This document shows positions 59,787-64,000 of a stretch of DNA of 64,000 bases, one piece after another. A program made the translations under genes and the position numbers. Under the pieces are notes generated by a model. That model had not been told where the DNA came from, ran no database searches, and saw only the letters and a program-made list of their open reading frames with translations. This DNA comes from Anastatus disparis (lineage: Eukaryota; Arthropoda; Insecta; Hymenoptera; Eupelmidae). Within the stretch, counting starts at the first letter, position 1. Every line of letters begins with the position of its first letter. Location: NCBI GenBank assembly GCA_017163975.1, contig JAFFSR010000265.1:434001-498000 (forward strand), read 5' to 3'.

Positions 59787-60886
59787 CCTTTAAAAAGGTA
59801 TATGATGGGCAAGTATGCTTAGCAATTTATTTTAATTAACGATTTTAACTATTTTGATGTCTTAAACATATTATAAACTATTTTTTTAGTGATAAAATCA
59901 AACCTTGACATTAGAATTTTATGAAATCATGAAACAAATGTCAAGTATTTTTTTTTATAATTGAATTTTACATGGTTCACAGAATTAATCCATTTATTTA
60001 GTATTTGAAACTATCGAATCTTGACATTAAAATTTCATGAAATCACGAAACAAATGTCAAGTATATAGTAAAAGTGATAAAACTATGGCACCTTACCATA
60101 ATTTTTAACAAAAGATTTTTCAAATTTTTTTTTTATAAATAAACGTTGAATTTTACTAACCAAATTACTTCTATTTTTTTATCATTTATTTAAAAGTGTT
60201 CTGAAAGTTTTTAAATCTTATTAAATATTTACAAAATTACTTGCTAGGCCCGTGGATAAATATTTTATTGGTGAAATGCTTAATGAATGTATGTTCTAAC
60301 ATTTGAACTAGAAATTATAATAGGTGTAAGATATAGGTAATATACAATTATTTAAATGTATTAAGATGATACGCTCCTGAAAAATATACTGAACATAAAA
60401 TACAATATTGTGTACAACGGGCCTAGCAAGTAATTTTGTAAATATTTAATAAGATTTAAAAACTTTCAGAACACTTTTAAATAAATGATAAAAAAAATAA
60501 GAAGTAATTTGGTTAGTAAAATTCAACGTTTATTTATAAAAAAAAAAATTTGAAAAATCTTTTGTTAAAAATTATGGTAAGGTGCCATAGTTTTATCACT
60601 TTTACTATATACTTGACATTTGTTTCGTGATTTCATGAAATTTTAATGTCAAGATTCGATAGTTTCAAATACTAAATAAATGGATTAATTCTGTGAACCA
60701 TGTAAAATTCAATTATAAAAAAAAATACTTGACATTTGTTTCATGATTTCATAAAATTCTAATGTCAAGGTTTGATTTTATCACTAAAAAAATAGTTTAT
60801 AATATGTTTAAGACATCAAAATAGTTAAAATCGTTAATTAAAATAAATTGCTAAGCATACTTGCCCATCATATACCTTTTTAAAGG
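59787..60886. mobile_element. 1.1-kb palindromic foldback element, TA-flanked
   Basis: Left arm 59,787-60,253 and right arm 60,417-60,886 are reverse complements, nearly identical by eye, around a 163-bp loop. Both ends read CCTTTAAAAAGGTATATGAT and are flanked by TA, as for a Tc1/mariner-type target duplication. No ORF. Within each arm a 42-bp block occurs twice. The very high arm identity suggests a recent origin or repeated correction between the arms. Confidence 0.9.
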
Positions 60887-62160
60887 TAAGCTTTTTATAA
60901 TATTCAGTTTGTTGGTTACAGAGATTTAATAAAATAAAAATTTCTTTTAGGTTTTTACTTATGACTGTTCTCGTTCATTTTTACGTGAATTTATTGTTAA
61001 ATTTCATTGAATTATTTTATAGATATTATAGATATGGACTATCTTTAGAATTTTATGTAAGAAAAAATATCGCAAAAGTAGAAAAAGTATTTTAGTTCTA
61101 ATATCTAGATATTCCCCTTGCAAGTCCCAATAAATTGAAAATAAAAACCATACAAAAATGTAATATAATGTAACATTTACAAACTTTTATATTTAAGAAT
61201 ATCAAATTATTAATAAAAAAGAAATGATTGATTCAATGATATCATATTTTTTTAGCAGTACATGTCAATTTTATTGAGCCATTATGTGATTACAATCTGT
61301 CATTTCTTTTCTTTAATATGATCTCTTTTATTTTACGTTCAAAAACTTTTATATTGTTCTAATGACGATTTTTAAATATTTTATTTGTATTTACAAAAGT
61401 TAAGCAAAATAAAAAAAAAACTATGAAAAATATTTGAATCGTAAGAAATAATTTAAATTTGTAACTTCCAAAAATTGAAACTTGTATTTACTAAAATTCA
61501 AAACAATTTTTACAAAATATTGTTAAAAGAATATAAAATTCAAATACTTTTAAAAATGTACATTATATGCAAATTAAAAACAAATGAAATGTATTTTTGA
61601 AATTCGAAAAAAAAATTAAATATAACCTTATTATTCAAATCATAAACAGCACTCTTTTTTTTATTAAAATGTAGACCCTATTTTTATTATCTATTTTTAT
61701 TTCATATTATATATTTGTAAGTCGAAGAATCAACGAACTGGAGAAAAAGACGTGTGGTAGTATACCTATATATATATACATAAGTTAAAGAATTGACGAA
61801 CTGGAGAAAAGCACGGCAGTATATCTATATATATGAGTTGAAGAAACTGGAGAAAAATTATAAGTAAAATAGTAATGCCGTCTGCTACGAACTTAAAAAC
61901 TTACGTTACACAAAAAGTATTCATCAAATTATGTTGAATCTTTTAAAAACATAAATAAAATAGTTTTTTAAAGATTCAGCAATAATAAAATATAAAAAAA
62001 TCTTTTAAAATAAAAATTTTTTTTTCAATTACGAGGTTAAACACGAAAACTTAACGTATATAAAGGCTTGGAGCGCCCGATTGCTTCGCCTACTTGCCAT
62101 CGGGGGCGCTGCCGCGCCCCTTGATAAGTGATGCGGAAAAAAGATCACGTGAAATTACTA
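60887..62160. other. AT-rich spacer with one GC-rich spot
   Basis: No gene. Two similar segments (GAATCAACGAACTGGAGAAA near 61,726 and GAATTGACGAACTGGAGAAA near 61,790) form a 65-bp tandem-like pair. A GC-rich spot at 62,066-62,122 contains GGGGGCGCTGCCGCGCCCC, a hairpin reminiscent of that in the 48-kb duplication. Confidence 0.5.
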
Positions 62161-62823
62161 ACAAGGAGAGTGTTTCACTATCGGGTCACCGATTTTGGTC
62201 AAATTTTGAGAAGGTTTTCTGGATGCTGAAATATGAAGAAAGCCAAAATTTTAGAGACTAATGCTCAATATTTTCCTAGTTACAGGCAATTGAAGAAAAT
62301 CACTAAAAAAGTTACTAGATTTTCAAATGCTTTTAGTTCCTCTGCATTTTTATCTAGAAGCTTATACTTTTTTAAATGAAAGCTTAGCTAAAATCCTTTC
62401 GAAATAGTAGTTATAGCATATCGGAATATTATTTTTTTCCAAAGCTAGAGCATAATGAAGATTGGACCTGAATTTTCTGTTTAAAACATTAATTAATAAT
62501 AAAAACTGAAATTGGGTCCAATCTTCATTACGCTATAACTTTGGGAAAAAATAATATTTCGATATGCTATAAATACTATTTTGAAAGAATTTTAGCTAAG
62601 CTTTCATTTAAAAAAAGGATAAGCTTCTAGATAAAAATGCAGAGGAATTGTAAGCGTTTGAAAATCTAGTAACTTTTTTAGCGATTTTCTTCAATTGTCT
62701 GTAACTAGGGAAATATTGAGCGTTGGTCTCTAAAATTTTGGCTTTCTTCATGTTTCTGCATCCAGAAAACATTATCGAAACTTGAGCAAAATCGGTGACC
62801 CGAAAGTGAAACACTCTCCTTGT
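62161..62823. mobile_element. 663-bp palindromic foldback element
   Basis: Ends ACAAGGAGAGTGTTTCACT and AGTGAAACACTCTCCTTGT are perfect inverted complements. Pairing continues through both arms with scattered mismatches to a short centre near 62,492. No ORF of meaning: the 68-codon frame on the minus strand is an arm artefact. It differs in sequence from the 52-kb and 60-kb palindromes. Confidence 0.88.
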
Positions 62824-64000
62824 AAGATATTTTTGCCAAATTTAATAATTCTAATAGTTGTTTATGAATTTTGGTAACCATAGATGATGTTTGTTATAAA
62901 CAACCATATATTTACATTATGAACTAAATTTTACAACTAAGCTCTGATTAAAATGTCAAAAACATTAATAAAGCAAGTTAAATTTGATTATGAAATTTCA
63001 CTTTAAAAATTAATAATATATATTTTTAAATAAATAAACAAACATAATTAAATTATAGTTATTATATATAAATAAGTGTATGTAAAATGTGACTAATAAA
63101 AATATACAAGTAACTTTACCATATCTTTTCGCTTTCGTAAAATTATTATAGTAGTTTTCGATCCTAAGATGTAAAATTTAATTTTATAGATCGAATGGGT
63201 ATTGTATGTGTTAGTCCAAAGATGCAAAGTACCTACATGATGGTAAAATCTTTTTACCAAGGATCAAATATTTTTTTTCTTTTAATAGAAGTATCTTTAG
63301 TGTACGTGTTTTTATTGACTGTTTTGAGATGGTAAACTTTGATTTTGTGAACTAAAGCTCATTTTCATCACGTATGGATTTAGATTAATAAAATTAAACT
63401 TTACGGTTTCAAAATAATCCACAAAACACGTACACTACTGACACGTGTATTAAATTTTTTTTTTAAATAATTTAATATTAACGTGATATTTAAATATTTC
63501 GAAACACAGAAAACCTTAAAATTATTAAGAAACTTTTCAAACTGATTAAATATTTTCGCAGAATTATTTTTCCTTAGATACACTAATCTCTACAATAAAC
63601 ACCGTCCTTATCTCTGTCAATAATACAATTTGAAAATGCAAAGAAAAACGTTAAATGAGCAAAAGATAATGAGCTTACAAAATTTTAGCGAAAAAAAAAA
63701 TAAAACTACGAACGTGGGACTCGTTCGTAAACAGTCCACGATAATTTACATACGCTTGAGTTTATGACAAAATAAAAATGTTTAATGGAATAACCGTGAG
63801 TCATTTGTAATTTATAGCAGTTTTAATACATTATATAACTTGCTGTAACATCTTTAAAATTATTATCTATTATAAAATATAGTTGAGTTCAAAGTTTTAT
63901 CATCAAAGCTTGTTTCCTCGAAGGCGTGATTAATATATGATTTACCAAAAATTTTAAAATATTTTTGACAAAATTAATTCGGTTGATCAATACATGTCGT
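62824..64000. other. Gene-free AT-rich end of the window
   Basis: No ORF with coding character. A degenerate inverted-repeat element at 63,298-63,437 is listed separately. Nothing else recognised. Confidence 0.45.
63298..63437. repeat. Imperfect inverted repeat, 140 bp
   Basis: TAGTGTACGTGTTTTT at the left is mirrored by AAAACACGTACACTA at the right, with weaker pairing further in. It may be a decayed MITE. Confidence 0.45.

Noticed and set aside
62608..62814. 68-codon ORF on the minus strand
   Set aside because: Lies wholly in one arm of the 663-bp palindrome; no protein features.

Overview
This is an AT-rich eukaryotic (insect) nuclear DNA window. Spliced genes with small introns, RNA polymerase III type SINEs, a Jockey-like LINE, TA-flanked MITEs and very long foldback elements all point to an arthropod. 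A CUB plus trypsin-like secreted protease of the type found in hymenopteran (bee and wasp) venoms and body fluids, beside a six-cysteine defensin, makes a hymenopteran, perhaps a parasitoid wasp, the best guess. The species cannot be named from the sequence.

Bases 1 to about 38,700 hold no gene I can assemble with confidence. The stretch alternates between AT-rich DNA and GC-richer islands with (CT)n, (GAA)n, TATATGTGTATA and CTATATA motifs. It also carries a dispersed tRNA-derived SINE family: 12 copies are listed in the window, ten of them in this stretch. One weak minus-strand exon candidate lies near 25.5 kb. The main event is at 18.5-23.1 kb, where a decayed 4.4-kb Jockey-like LINE sits inside a 5S rRNA gene. 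The two 5S halves, the 11-bp target duplication, the poly(A) tail and the 5S terminator can all be read.

Bases 38.7-59 kb hold four protein genes, all on the minus strand: a two-exon defensin-like peptide (55 aa) with GATA and kappaB-like sites upstream, an intronless-CDS MATH-BTB protein (340 aa), a four-exon chymotrypsin-like serine protease (288 aa), and an eight-exon CUB-serine protease (394 aa). I assembled the exons by hand. Reading frames, GT-AG borders and phases close in all of them. Three of the four are predicted secreted proteins of immune, digestive or venom type. Whether they work together is not shown by the sequence.

Between and inside these genes lie many foldback structures: two TA-flanked MITEs of about 175 bp with related ends, a GC-rich tandem duplication with a 20-bp satellite-like array at 47.8-48.7 kb, and three near-kilobase palindromes (52.5-53.6, 59.8-60.9 and 62.2-62.8 kb). 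One palindrome sits in an intron of the CUB-protease gene, where its transcript would form a long hairpin. Bases 58.9-64 kb hold no recognised gene.
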